From Bacillota bacterium (GTDB taxonomy: Bacteria > Bacillota > Clostridia > Clostridiales > Caloramatoraceae): 5,415 nucleotides of DNA. Positions 1 through 5,415 of the stretch are shown here, piece after piece (position 1 is the first letter of the stretch; every line of letters starts with the position of its first letter). The stretch covers positions 1 through 5,415 of the forward strand of contig JAEZLD010000075.1 in the NCBI GenBank assembly GCA_023415335.1, in the 5' to 3' direction. The notes under the pieces are model-generated. The model saw only the letters and a list, made by a program, of their open reading frames with translations. It ran no database searches and was not told where the DNA came from. The translations under genes were made by a program, and so were the position numbers.

Positions 1-1490
1 CCTCCGGGAAGGGACCTTATAAAGTGGTCTGCATGGGCAGCCTTTGCTGCTGCAATGACCTCCTCATCTGTAGCGTCAAGCCTTCCATAGCGGATGTTTT
101 CCATGATGGTGCCCTTGAAAAGCCAGGTATCCTGAAGCACCATCCCGAATGCTGAGCGGAGCTCCCGCCTGTTGAAATCCTTTATGTCGTGTCCGTCAAG
201 GAGTATGGAGCCGCCGTCTACATCATAATACCTCATCAGCAGCTTTACCATGGTGGTTTTACCCGCACCTGTGGGCCCTACCAGGGCTATTTTCTGGCCT
301 GGCTTTACATGGCAGCTGAAGTCCTTTATTATAATCTGGTCCTCGTTATAACCAAACTTAACGTGTTTAAATTCCACGGAGCCCTGTACCTGATCTAAGC
401 TCACAGGATTTTCTATTATCTGCTGCTCTTCAGGCTCCCCAAGGAACTCAAAAACTCTTTCAGCAGCTGCCGCCATGGACTGCAGGTTGTTCATAATCTG
501 TGCCATCTGCTGTATTGGCTGGGTAAACTGCTTTACATATACCATGAAGGCCTGTATGTCACCTATATCTATTACTCCCTTTATGGCAAGGAAGGATCCG
601 GATATGGCAGCGCCAACATAGCCCAGATTGCCTACAAAGGACATTATAGGCATCATCATGCCGGAGAGGAACTGGGACTTCCATGCTGACTGATAAAGCA
701 CGTCATTGGTGTCGTGGAAGGTCTTAAGTACATCCTCCTCCTTGTTGAAGGCCTTAACCACCACGTGTCCTCCGTAAACCTCCTCAACCTGGCCATTAAT
801 GTGTCCAAGGTATTCCTGCTGGGTTTTAAAGTGCTTCTGTGACTTTTTAACTACGGTGCCTATAAACCCTATGCTTATTGGGAGTATTACCAGAGTTATC
901 AGCGTCATAAGAGGGCTTATGGTAAGCATCATAATAAGAACACCAATAAAGGTGGCAGTTGATGTTATAAGCTGGGTGACGCTTTGGTTAAGACCCATTC
1001 CAAGGGTATCTACGTCGTTTGTTATTCTGGAGAGCACCTCACCGTAGGTCTTCTCCTCAAAGTATTTCATAGGCATGCGGTTTATTTTTTCGGATATATC
1101 TCTGCGCATACGGTAGGTTATTTTCTGAGTTATCCCTGTCATAATGTAGCCCTGTATGAAGCTGAAGGCTACACTTGCAACATATAGTCCAAGGGTAAAG
1201 AGAAGTATCCTTCCTATGCCTGTAAAGTCAATGCTTCCATTACCCTGTATTTTGCCCATAAGCCCTTGTGAAAGCAGTGTGGTGGCACGGCCCATTATCT
1301 TAGGTCCCAGGATATTAAAAACTGTGCTGCATACTGCAAACAGCATGACAATAAGTACAGCTATTTTGTACGAGCCTATATATTGGAGAAGCCTTCTGAG
1401 GGTACCTTTAAAGTCCTTGGGCTTATCGCCCTTCATCATTCCATGGCCTCCCATTGGCCTTTTTGTCATATTTGATCTGTTCTTTTCCAT
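1..1490 (-). CDS. ABC exporter half-transporter (membrane domain plus ATPase), second subunit, 3' end cut by window edge
   Basis: This is a partial gene: 496 codons are visible from its ATG, and about 100-130 residues would be missing if it has the usual length of about 600-625. The protein is a type IV (B-family) exporter half. After a cytoplasmic N-terminus of about 40 residues, helices lie near residues 42-62, 92-116, 173-190, 192-212, 272-300 and 308-330. The ATPase domain begins near 370. Walker A is GPTGAGKTT at 405-413 (Lys411) and the Q-loop Gln is 453. The signature, Walker B and switch His lie outside the window. The ATG overlaps the stop of the upstream exporter gene (TAATG), so the two are translationally coupled and probably form a heterodimer. 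Known relatives (TM287/288, LmrCD, YfiBC) export drugs and other amphipathic compounds using ATP. The substrate here cannot be read from the sequence. By family precedent this subunit should carry the intact catalytic Glu, which can only be checked in the flanking DNA. Confidence 0.95.
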   Translation of the reverse strand, partial: MEKNRSNMTKRPMGGHGMMKGDKPKDFKGTLRRLLQYIGSYKIAVLIVMLFAVCSTVFNILGPKIMGRATTLLSQGLMGKIQGNGSIDFTGIGRILLFTLGLYVASVAFSFIQGYIMTGITQKITYRMRRDISEKINRMPMKYFEEKTYGEVLSRITNDVDTLGMGLNQSVTQLITSTATFIGVLIMMLTISPLMTLITLVILPISIGFIGTVVKKSQKHFKTQQEYLGHINGQVEEVYGGHVVVKAFNKEEDVLKTFHDTNDVLYQSAWKSQFLSGMMMPIMSFVGNLGYVGAAISGSFLAIKGVIDIGDIQAFMVYVKQFTQPIQQMAQIMNNLQSMAAAAERVFEFLGEPEEQQIIENPVSLDQVQGSVEFKHVKFGYNEDQIIIKDFSCHVKPGQKIALVGPTGAGKTTMVKLLMRYYDVDGGSILLDGHDIKDFNRRELRSAFGMVLQDTWLFKGTIMENIRYGRLDATDEEVIAAAKAAHADHFIRSLPG

Positions 1491-3697
1491 TATGCCTCCT
1501 CCTTTCTGTTTAAGCTGCCTTCAAGCTCCTTTTCAGACAGCTGGGACATGGCAATCTGTCTGTATACCTCGCAGGTATCCATAAGCTCCTTATGGGTTCC
1601 CTTACCTGCAATGCTTCCCTCGTCAAGCACTATTATCTGGTCTGCATGGAGCACAGTGCTTATACGCTGGGCAACTATTATAAGTGTGCTGTCGACTACC
1701 TTTTCGCTTAACGCGCGTCTTACAGCAACATCGGTTTTATAATCAAGGGCAGAGAAGCTGTCATCGAATATATATATTTTAGGAGACTTGGCAATGGCAC
1801 GGGCAATGGAAAGCCTCTGCTTCTGCCCTCCGGATACATTGCCTCCTCCCTGAGCTATAGAGCTTTCATATCCCTCCGGCTTTTCCTCTATGAAGTCCAG
1901 TGCCTGGGCTATTTTTGCTGCTTCTGCTACCTTACTGTCATCTATTCCAGGGGCACCGTACCGTATGTTAGATTCTATAGTCCCAGAGAAAAGCACTCCC
2001 TTTTGTGGGACAAAGCCTATTTTATCCCTTAGGTCATGCTGGGATAGGTTCCTTATGTCAATCCCGTCTAAGGTGATTGAGCCCTCTGTCACATCATAGA
2101 ACCTGGGTATAAGCTGCACCAGGGTAGACTTTCCGCAACCGGTGCTGCCTATGATGGCGGTGGTTTCGCCAGGCTTTGCTGTAAAATTAATGTCCTCAAG
2201 GGTATCTGCTTCGGCCCCTGGGTATTTGAAGCTTACATGATTAAAGGAAACGATTCCCTTACAATCATTAAGCCTTTCCGGTTTCTTAGGATCCTGCACA
2301 TTTGGCTGGGCATTCAGCACATCATTTATACGACCTGCAGCTACTGATGCACGGGGAAGGAATATGGATACCATGGAAAGCATCAGGAATGAGGAAACTA
2401 TCATTATTGTGTATGTGATGAAGGCAGTCATGGCACCAACCTGTAAGGAACCCTGATCTATCCTGTGGGCTGCTACCCATACTATAAGAAGGGTGAGTGC
2501 ATTCATTACAAGCATCATACCAGGCATCATAAAGGCCATGGTTCTGCTTGTGAATAGTGCAGTTTTTGTAAGGGAGATGTTGGCTTCGTCAAAACGCCTT
2601 TCCTGCTCCTTCTCCCTGCCGAAGGCACGGATTACTGAAAGGCCTGTTAATATCTCACGAGATACAAGATTAACCTTGTCAATGAGGGTCTGCATAAGCT
2701 TGAACTTAGGCATGGATATTGCAACCAGTACCCCTACCACGCAGAGGATGGCTGTAACTCCAATAAATATGATCCAACCCATGCCTGCGCCTGTACGGAC
2801 TACCATTATAATACCGCCAATGGCAAGTATGGGGGCGTAGGAAACCATCCTAAGCAGCAGGGTAGAAACTATCTGTACCTGCTGTATGTCATTGGTTGAA
2901 CGTGTTATAAGGGAGGCTGTGGAAAAAGAGTCTATTTCCCTGCTGGAGAAGCCTACTACCTTGTCGAATACCTTTTCTCTAAGGTCACGGCCTATGCCTG
3001 CACCAACCCTTGAGGCCAGAAAGCCTACTCCTATGGCTGCCATAGCCATAAACAGTGCCATTACAAGCATCTTTATGCCCGTGTTCCATAGATAGCTGGT
3101 CTGCATGCTGCTTATATTTACGCCTGTAGCCTCATATTCAGCCTTAGTAAAGGCAACTGCTGAGGAGTGTATTATGGAGGAGCCCATGGCGGACAGCTTT
3201 TCATCCATAGAAGACCTTATACCCTTAAACACTCCCTTAAGCTCAGCTAGCTGTGCAGGAGGCAGAGTAGATGGGTCCATTTTCATCAATGCTGAAAGAT
3301 CGGCTCCACCAGATTGTGAGTCCCCCATCTGTGATGAATCGGCCTTAGAGAACATATAGGCTATGGCTATAGGGGTGGTGAACATCTCATCCTTAGCCTT
3401 CAGGCTTTCACGAGAGGCATCCTTCAAATGGTAAAGCCCATCGGATTCCAAAGAGTATGAGCTTTCCCAAAGGGAGGCTTCCTCATCGGTCATAAACAGT
3501 GAAACCATTGAGTGATTTTTAGGTGTCAGCTGTTTTGGCGTGGAGTATTCTATGCCGCTGTTTTGTATGCCTACATCAATAAGGTTTGATGTATAATTAG
3601 GCAGTGATAAATCACATACGGCCTGAACAAACAGCAACGCAATTATTATAATTATTGATTTCCAGTACTTCTTCATGTTGCCAAAAATTTTTAGCAT
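1490..3697 (-). CDS. ABC exporter half-transporter, first subunit with degenerate ATPase site and large extracytoplasmic insertion
   Basis: This 735-residue protein fuses a six-helix membrane domain to an ATPase domain. Helix 1 is near 12-32 and helix 2 near 204-226, with a hydrophilic segment of about 170 residues between them that should lie outside the cell. Further helices fall near 283-302, 306-330, 388-411 and 420-447. The ATPase domain shows A-loop Tyr492, Walker A GSTGCGKST at 517-525, Q-loop Gln565, signature VSGGQ at 621-625, Walker B ending in Asp645, and D-loop SALD at 649-652. The catalytic Glu is replaced by Asp646 and the switch His by Gln677 (VAQRIST). This is the pattern of the degenerate-site partner in heterodimeric exporters, so it should pair with the next gene's product. 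Family halves are usually about 570-620 residues, and the excess is the insertion. The start ATG follows AAGGAG (3709-3714) by 11 bases, which is slightly long but has no better alternative. The substrate is unknown; the MarR neighbour suggests drug or toxic-metabolite export. Confidence 0.96.
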   Translation of the reverse strand: MLKIFGNMKKYWKSIIIIIALLFVQAVCDLSLPNYTSNLIDVGIQNSGIEYSTPKQLTPKNHSMVSLFMTDEEASLWESSYSLESDGLYHLKDASRESLKAKDEMFTTPIAIAYMFSKADSSQMGDSQSGGADLSALMKMDPSTLPPAQLAELKGVFKGIRSSMDEKLSAMGSSIIHSSAVAFTKAEYEATGVNISSMQTSYLWNTGIKMLVMALFMAMAAIGVGFLASRVGAGIGRDLREKVFDKVVGFSSREIDSFSTASLITRSTNDIQQVQIVSTLLLRMVSYAPILAIGGIIMVVRTGAGMGWIIFIGVTAILCVVGVLVAISMPKFKLMQTLIDKVNLVSREILTGLSVIRAFGREKEQERRFDEANISLTKTALFTSRTMAFMMPGMMLVMNALTLLIVWVAAHRIDQGSLQVGAMTAFITYTIMIVSSFLMLSMVSIFLPRASVAAGRINDVLNAQPNVQDPKKPERLNDCKGIVSFNHVSFKYPGAEADTLEDINFTAKPGETTAIIGSTGCGKSTLVQLIPRFYDVTEGSITLDGIDIRNLSQHDLRDKIGFVPQKGVLFSGTIESNIRYGAPGIDDSKVAEAAKIAQALDFIEEKPEGYESSIAQGGGNVSGGQKQRLSIARAIAKSPKIYIFDDSFSALDYKTDVAVRRALSEKVVDSTLIIVAQRISTVLHADQIIVLDEGSIAGKGTHKELMDTCEVYRQIAMSQLSEKELEGSLNRKEEA
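1495..1506 (-). promoter_or_regulatory. Ribosome binding site of the second exporter gene, inside the end of the first
   Basis: On the minus strand this reads GAAAGGAGGAGG, which offers AGGAGG 4 or 7 bases before the ATG at 1490. It encodes the last codons (Lys-Glu-Glu) of the upstream gene, so the site doubles as coding sequence. It fixes the start at the ATG within TAATG rather than the in-frame ATG seven codons further in. Confidence 0.85.
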
Positions 3698-3714
3698 GTA
3701 AGATTAGTCTCCTT

Positions 3715-4167
3715 TCATTTCCTTGTTTTTTCGATTTCTGTTTTCATACCTTCAGCTATTTTATTACATAGCATGGTAAACTGTTCCATTTCACCCTCAG
3801 ATAAATGTGACAGGGTTAACTCCATGAACTCCGTGTATTTTTGCATATCAGCTTTAAGCTCAGATGCTCCAGATTCTGTAAGTTCAATATAAATATTCCG
3901 TCTGTCGTTTTGTCCTATGTATCGCATTATTAGCCCCTTATCCTCCAGACGATTCAAGCTGCGGGAAACAGCAGGGCCTGATATACAAAGCCTGGAGGAA
4001 ATATCTGAGGCGCATACCTTTCCATCAGGCTGATCCTTTGAAAGCTTTAAGATGGCATTCAGCGTAACAAACTCGGACCTGGGCATAAGGCCTAGTGCCT
4101 CTGCAATATTAAGGTGCTTGAGTATGTGCATGGATTCCATAACCTGCTGGGTTCTGGTATTTATCAT
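3715..4167 (-). CDS. MarR-family transcriptional repressor, probable autoregulator of the exporter operon
   Basis: This 150-residue protein has the usual length and layout of a MarR regulator. Helical dimerisation segments lie at both ends (about 5-45 and 105-147). A winged helix-turn-helix lies between them, with the recognition helix near 64-76 (GPAVSRSLNRLED) and a wing carrying the conserved Asp88-Arg89-Arg90 (NDRRN). MarR proteins bind palindromes as dimers and release DNA when they bind a small ligand or, in some members, when Cys is oxidised. Cys52, Cys61 and Cys134 are present, but nothing shows they act as sensors. It is first in the operon, 17 bases ahead of the first exporter gene, with no terminator between. 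A strong palindrome overlaps its own promoter, so repression of itself and the exporter is the likely role. The start is set by AAAGGAGG (4175-4182) 7 bases before the ATG. Confidence 0.95.
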   Translation of the reverse strand: MINTRTQQVMESMHILKHLNIAEALGLMPRSEFVTLNAILKLSKDQPDGKVCASDISSRLCISGPAVSRSLNRLEDKGLIMRYIGQNDRRNIYIELTESGASELKADMQKYTEFMELTLSHLSEGEMEQFTMLCNKIAEGMKTEIEKTRK

Positions 4168-4174
4168 TAAACAT

Positions 4175-4182
4175 CCTCCTTT
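4175..4182 (-). promoter_or_regulatory. Ribosome binding site of the MarR gene
   Basis: The minus strand reads AAAGGAGG, a near-complete match to the 16S rRNA tail, with 7 bases to the ATG at 4167. It decides the start. A nearer ATG on the same strand (4172-4174) lies too close to the site to be used. Confidence 0.9.
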
Positions 4183-4210
4183 GCATAAGTTAATAGTTAG
4201 ATTACTAAAT

Positions 4211-4235
4211 TAATATTTAACTATGTTAAGTATTA
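4211..4235. promoter_or_regulatory. Palindromic operator, probable MarR binding site
   Basis: This is a 25-base inverted repeat: arms TAATATTTAAC and GTTAAGTATTA around a TAT centre, matching at 10 of 11 pairs (only 4216/4230 mismatch). Its core TTAACTATGTTAA is perfect. Length, symmetry and AT-richness fit MarR-family operators. It covers the predicted transcription start and the edge of the -10 box, so occupancy would block RNA polymerase. Assignment to this MarR protein is inferred from position. Confidence 0.7.
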
Positions 4236-4260
4236 TATGACTGTATATATATAAAAGCAA
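4232..4260 (-). promoter_or_regulatory. Probable sigma-A promoter of the MarR-exporter operon
   Basis: Read on the minus strand, a perfect -10 box TATAAT (4232-4237) lies 17 bases from a weak -35 TTGCTT (4255-4260, three of six matches to TTGACA). Transcription would start near 4225, leaving an untranslated leader of about 58 bases before the MarR ATG. The palindrome at 4211-4235 overlaps the -10 and the start. The weak -35 is the main doubt. Confidence 0.65.
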
Positions 4261-4325
4261 CCAGCTTATGTATTAGTTAATAAAATGTTCTAAATCTTGT
4301 AAAAGTTATTTGGGAAACGTAAATA

Positions 4326-4359
4326 ATAATCTTATTGGAAATACTATTTTTAAGATTAT
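4326..4359. repeat. 9-base inverted repeat bracketing the phosphatase promoter
   Basis: ATAATCTTA (4326-4334) and TAAGATTAT (4351-4359) are perfect inverted copies 16 bases apart. The left copy abuts the -35 box and the right copy runs into the -10 box. The half-site differs from the TTAAC core of the operon operator, so a different regulator would be expected if the repeat is functional. In AT-rich DNA chance is possible. Confidence 0.4.
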
Positions 4360-4362
4360 ACT
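4335..4362 (+). promoter_or_regulatory. Probable promoter of the PTP-like phosphatase gene
   Basis: The -35 box TTGGAA (4335-4340, four of six) and -10 box TATACT (4357-4362, five of six) are separated by 16 bases. The start would fall near 4368-4369, giving a very short leader of about 17 bases that still contains the Shine-Dalgarno sequence. The flanking AT-rich DNA offers weaker alternatives, such as TTGTAA at 4297 with TAAATA at 4320. Confidence 0.5.
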
Positions 4363-4372
4363 GTAGGAACAT

Positions 4373-4381
4373 GGAGGAAGG
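4373..4381 (+). promoter_or_regulatory. Ribosome binding site that sets the phosphatase start
   Basis: GGAGGAAGG contains GGAGG (4373-4377) 8 bases before the ATG at 4386. This favours that ATG over the in-frame TTG at 4335, which would add 17 residues, lacks a Shine-Dalgarno sequence and falls inside the predicted -35 box. The downstream start also places a Lys/Arg-rich signal sequence right at the N-terminus. Confidence 0.85.
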
Positions 4382-4385
4382 TAAA

Positions 4386-5225
4386 ATGAAAAGGTTTAAA
4401 CCGTGGCTATGCTTTTGTGTTCTGGCCATAATTTTAATTACAAGCAGCTTTTCTTACATTTTAAAGCCCCAGTGTAAGGAAACGGGGGACAGCTTCCCTG
4501 TGCTTGACAGTGATAAGGTGGAGGGCTTGCCAGACAGGTTCAGGAACGATAGTGAGCTTAACATATCAGGCAGTGCCCAGTTTACCCTGCCTCAGCTGAC
4601 AAGCATAATAAATGAAATAAACCAAAAGGACATAATTATTGCTGACCTGCGTCAGGAAACCCATGGCTTTGTAAACGACTATGCCCTAAGGCTGTTCAGC
4701 CCAACCACCATCATAAACAAGGATTGTACTTCAGGGCAGGTACTTGAAGCAGAAAGAAGGTTTTTTGGAGCTATACAGCCAGGAAGCAAGGTAAACATTT
4801 ACTCCAGAAGAAAGGTGCTTAAGGAAACCCTGACAGCTACAAGAGCCTTGACTGAGGAGGAGCTGGTAAAGGAAAAGGGAGCAGGATATATATTGTTTGC
4901 TGTACAGGATGGTTCTATTCCCACACCCCAGGTGGTAGATGATTTTGTATGCTTTGTGGTATCAAAGCCGGAAGGGGCCCATGTGCATTTTCACTGCCGT
5001 GCTGGGGAGGGGAGGACCACCACCTTTATGGCAATGTATCAGATAATGAATAATGAAAATAATTTATCATTAGAACAGATATTTCAATATCAGGAGTCCA
5101 TAGGTGGCATAAACCTTTTCCTGAGGCCCCTTAGGGCAGAGTTCTTAGAGGAATTCTACAGCTATGTTAAGGAAAACCAGACGGGGGGATACCAAACGAA
5201 ATACTCTGAATGGGAGAAACGGTAA
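4386..5225 (+). CDS. PTP-like phytase (cysteine phosphatase of the inositol polyphosphatase family), exported or membrane-anchored
   Basis: This 279-residue protein has a basic start (MKRFK) followed by a hydrophobic stretch at 7-27. That stretch is a signal peptide, possibly cleaved after Ser23, or a membrane anchor; no lipobox is seen. The catalytic P-loop is HCRAGEGRTT at 203-212, with nucleophile Cys204 and phosphate-binding Arg210, fitting the Cx5R motif. Asp175 in QDGSIPTP is the likely general acid. DLRQETHG (87-94) and the later QESIGG (236-241) are further marks of the PTP-like phytases typified by Selenomonas ruminantium PhyA. Family members remove phosphates from inositol phosphates by way of a Cys-phosphate intermediate, and some act on phosphoproteins. 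The segment between 95 and 165 occupies the place of the family's partial beta-barrel. The gene stands alone, divergent from the MarR-exporter operon, and ends in its own terminator. The family call is strong; phytate as substrate is not established, because P-loop residues differ from PhyA. Confidence 0.9.
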   Translation: MKRFKPWLCFCVLAIILITSSFSYILKPQCKETGDSFPVLDSDKVEGLPDRFRNDSELNISGSAQFTLPQLTSIINEINQKDIIIADLRQETHGFVNDYALRLFSPTTIINKDCTSGQVLEAERRFFGAIQPGSKVNIYSRRKVLKETLTATRALTEEELVKEKGAGYILFAVQDGSIPTPQVVDDFVCFVVSKPEGAHVHFHCRAGEGRTTTFMAMYQIMNNENNLSLEQIFQYQESIGGINLFLRPLRAEFLEEFYSYVKENQTGGYQTKYSEWEKR

Positions 5226-5268
5226 GGAAGATAAGAGAGAAAAGAGAACAATGAAGAGAAAATGTATA

Positions 5269-5306
5269 AAATCCTTCCTTAAAAGCTAAGGGGAGGATTT
5301 TTTATT
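5269..5306 (+). terminator. Rho-independent terminator of the phosphatase gene
   Basis: A 13-pair stem (5269-5281 with 5287-5300, one bulged G and one G-U pair) closes a five-base AAAGC loop and runs into TTTTTTATT. It starts 44 bases after the TAA stop. The interval between (5226-5268) is purine-rich and shows no gene. Confidence 0.9.
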
Positions 5307-5358
5307 AAATAGAAGGGTTTGTTTTTTACCATAACGTAAAAACATCACGTATAAAAGA

Positions 5359-5398
5359 AAGGAGATATTGTACCAACTTCATGGTACAATATCCCCTT
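5359..5398 (-). terminator. Strong hairpin, probable terminator of a convergent gene to the right
   Basis: The arms 5359-5375 and 5382-5398 pair over 17 positions with one mismatch (5363/5394), including 12 uninterrupted pairs next to a six-base loop (ACTTCA). On the minus strand the stem is followed at once by TCTTTTATA, a fair T-rich tract; on the plus strand there is none. This orientation suits a gene coming in from the right. A minus-strand TAA at 5412-5414 could be its stop, but too little is visible to say. Confidence 0.6.
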
Positions 5399-5415
5399 AC
5401 TGATGCGCTGTTTAA

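Noticed and set aside
189..3359. Plus-strand open frames of 64-142 codons across the exporter genes
   Set aside because: They lie antisense to two well-supported ABC genes with clear motifs. They lack ribosome binding sites in sensible places, and their translations show no recognisable domain.
4241..4256. Run of alternating TA as a possible repeat or origin element
   Set aside because: It is short and falls within the promoter spacer of an AT-rich intergenic region. No DnaA-box-like or iterated elements accompany it.
4335..4385. TTG start at 4335 giving a 296-residue phosphatase
   Set aside because: The codon falls inside the predicted -35 box and has no Shine-Dalgarno sequence. The ATG at 4386 has GGAGG 8 bases upstream and puts the signal sequence at the N-terminus.
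4168..4385. Possible riboswitch or small RNA in the intergenic region
   Set aside because: The predicted leaders are only about 58 and 17 bases, too short for a known riboswitch class. No hairpin with a T-run lies between the two divergent promoters.
5321..5343. AT-only hairpin GTTTTTTAC / GTAAAAAC between the two terminators
   Set aside because: The pairing is almost entirely A-T with one or two G-C pairs, so it would be unstable. It looks like a by-product of the T-rich and A-rich runs beside the terminators.
1..5415. CRISPR arrays, tRNA or rRNA genes, insertion sequences, or a defence or phage system
   Set aside because: No regularly spaced repeats, cloverleaf-like segments, transposase frames or terminal repeats are visible. 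Every long frame is explained by the four genes described.

Overview
The window reads as a chromosomal piece of a low-to-moderate-GC Gram-positive bacterium, most likely a Clostridia member. The grounds are strong AGGAGG-type Shine-Dalgarno sequences before every gene, frequent AGG/AGA and ATA codons, very AT-rich intergenic DNA, and a MarR-ABC-ABC operon of a kind common in Firmicutes. I could not run a taxonomic search, so this placement is inference.

The left three quarters (1-4260, minus strand) is one operon read right to left. A MarR-family repressor (3715-4167) is followed after 17 bases by a 735-residue ABC exporter half (1490-3697). That is followed, with a one-base TAATG overlap, by a second ABC exporter half (1-1490) that runs off the left edge. 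The two halves should form a heterodimeric multidrug-type exporter of the TM287/288, LmrCD and YfiBC kind. The first half has the expected degenerate ATPase site (Asp for the catalytic Glu, Gln for the switch His). It also carries an unusually long extracytoplasmic insertion of about 170 residues between its first two membrane helices. The promoter has a perfect TATAAT -10 box, and a 25-base near-perfect palindrome overlaps the -10 and the predicted start site. This is a textbook place for an autorepressing MarR protein to bind.

The intergenic region (4168-4385) separates this operon from a divergent plus-strand gene (4386-5225). That gene encodes an exported or membrane-anchored cysteine phosphatase of the PTP-like phytase (inositol polyphosphatase) family. 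It has its own likely promoter, bracketed by a 9-base inverted repeat, and a clear Rho-independent terminator at 5269-5306.

The right end (5307-5415) holds no complete gene. It contains a very strong hairpin (5359-5398) followed on the minus strand by a T-rich tract, best read as the terminator of a convergent gene lying to the right.

Nothing here amounts to a clearly new system. The most notable points are the operator architecture, the extracytoplasmic insertion in the first exporter half, the substitutions around the phosphatase active site, and the unexplained pairing of an exporter operon with a phytase-like phosphatase.
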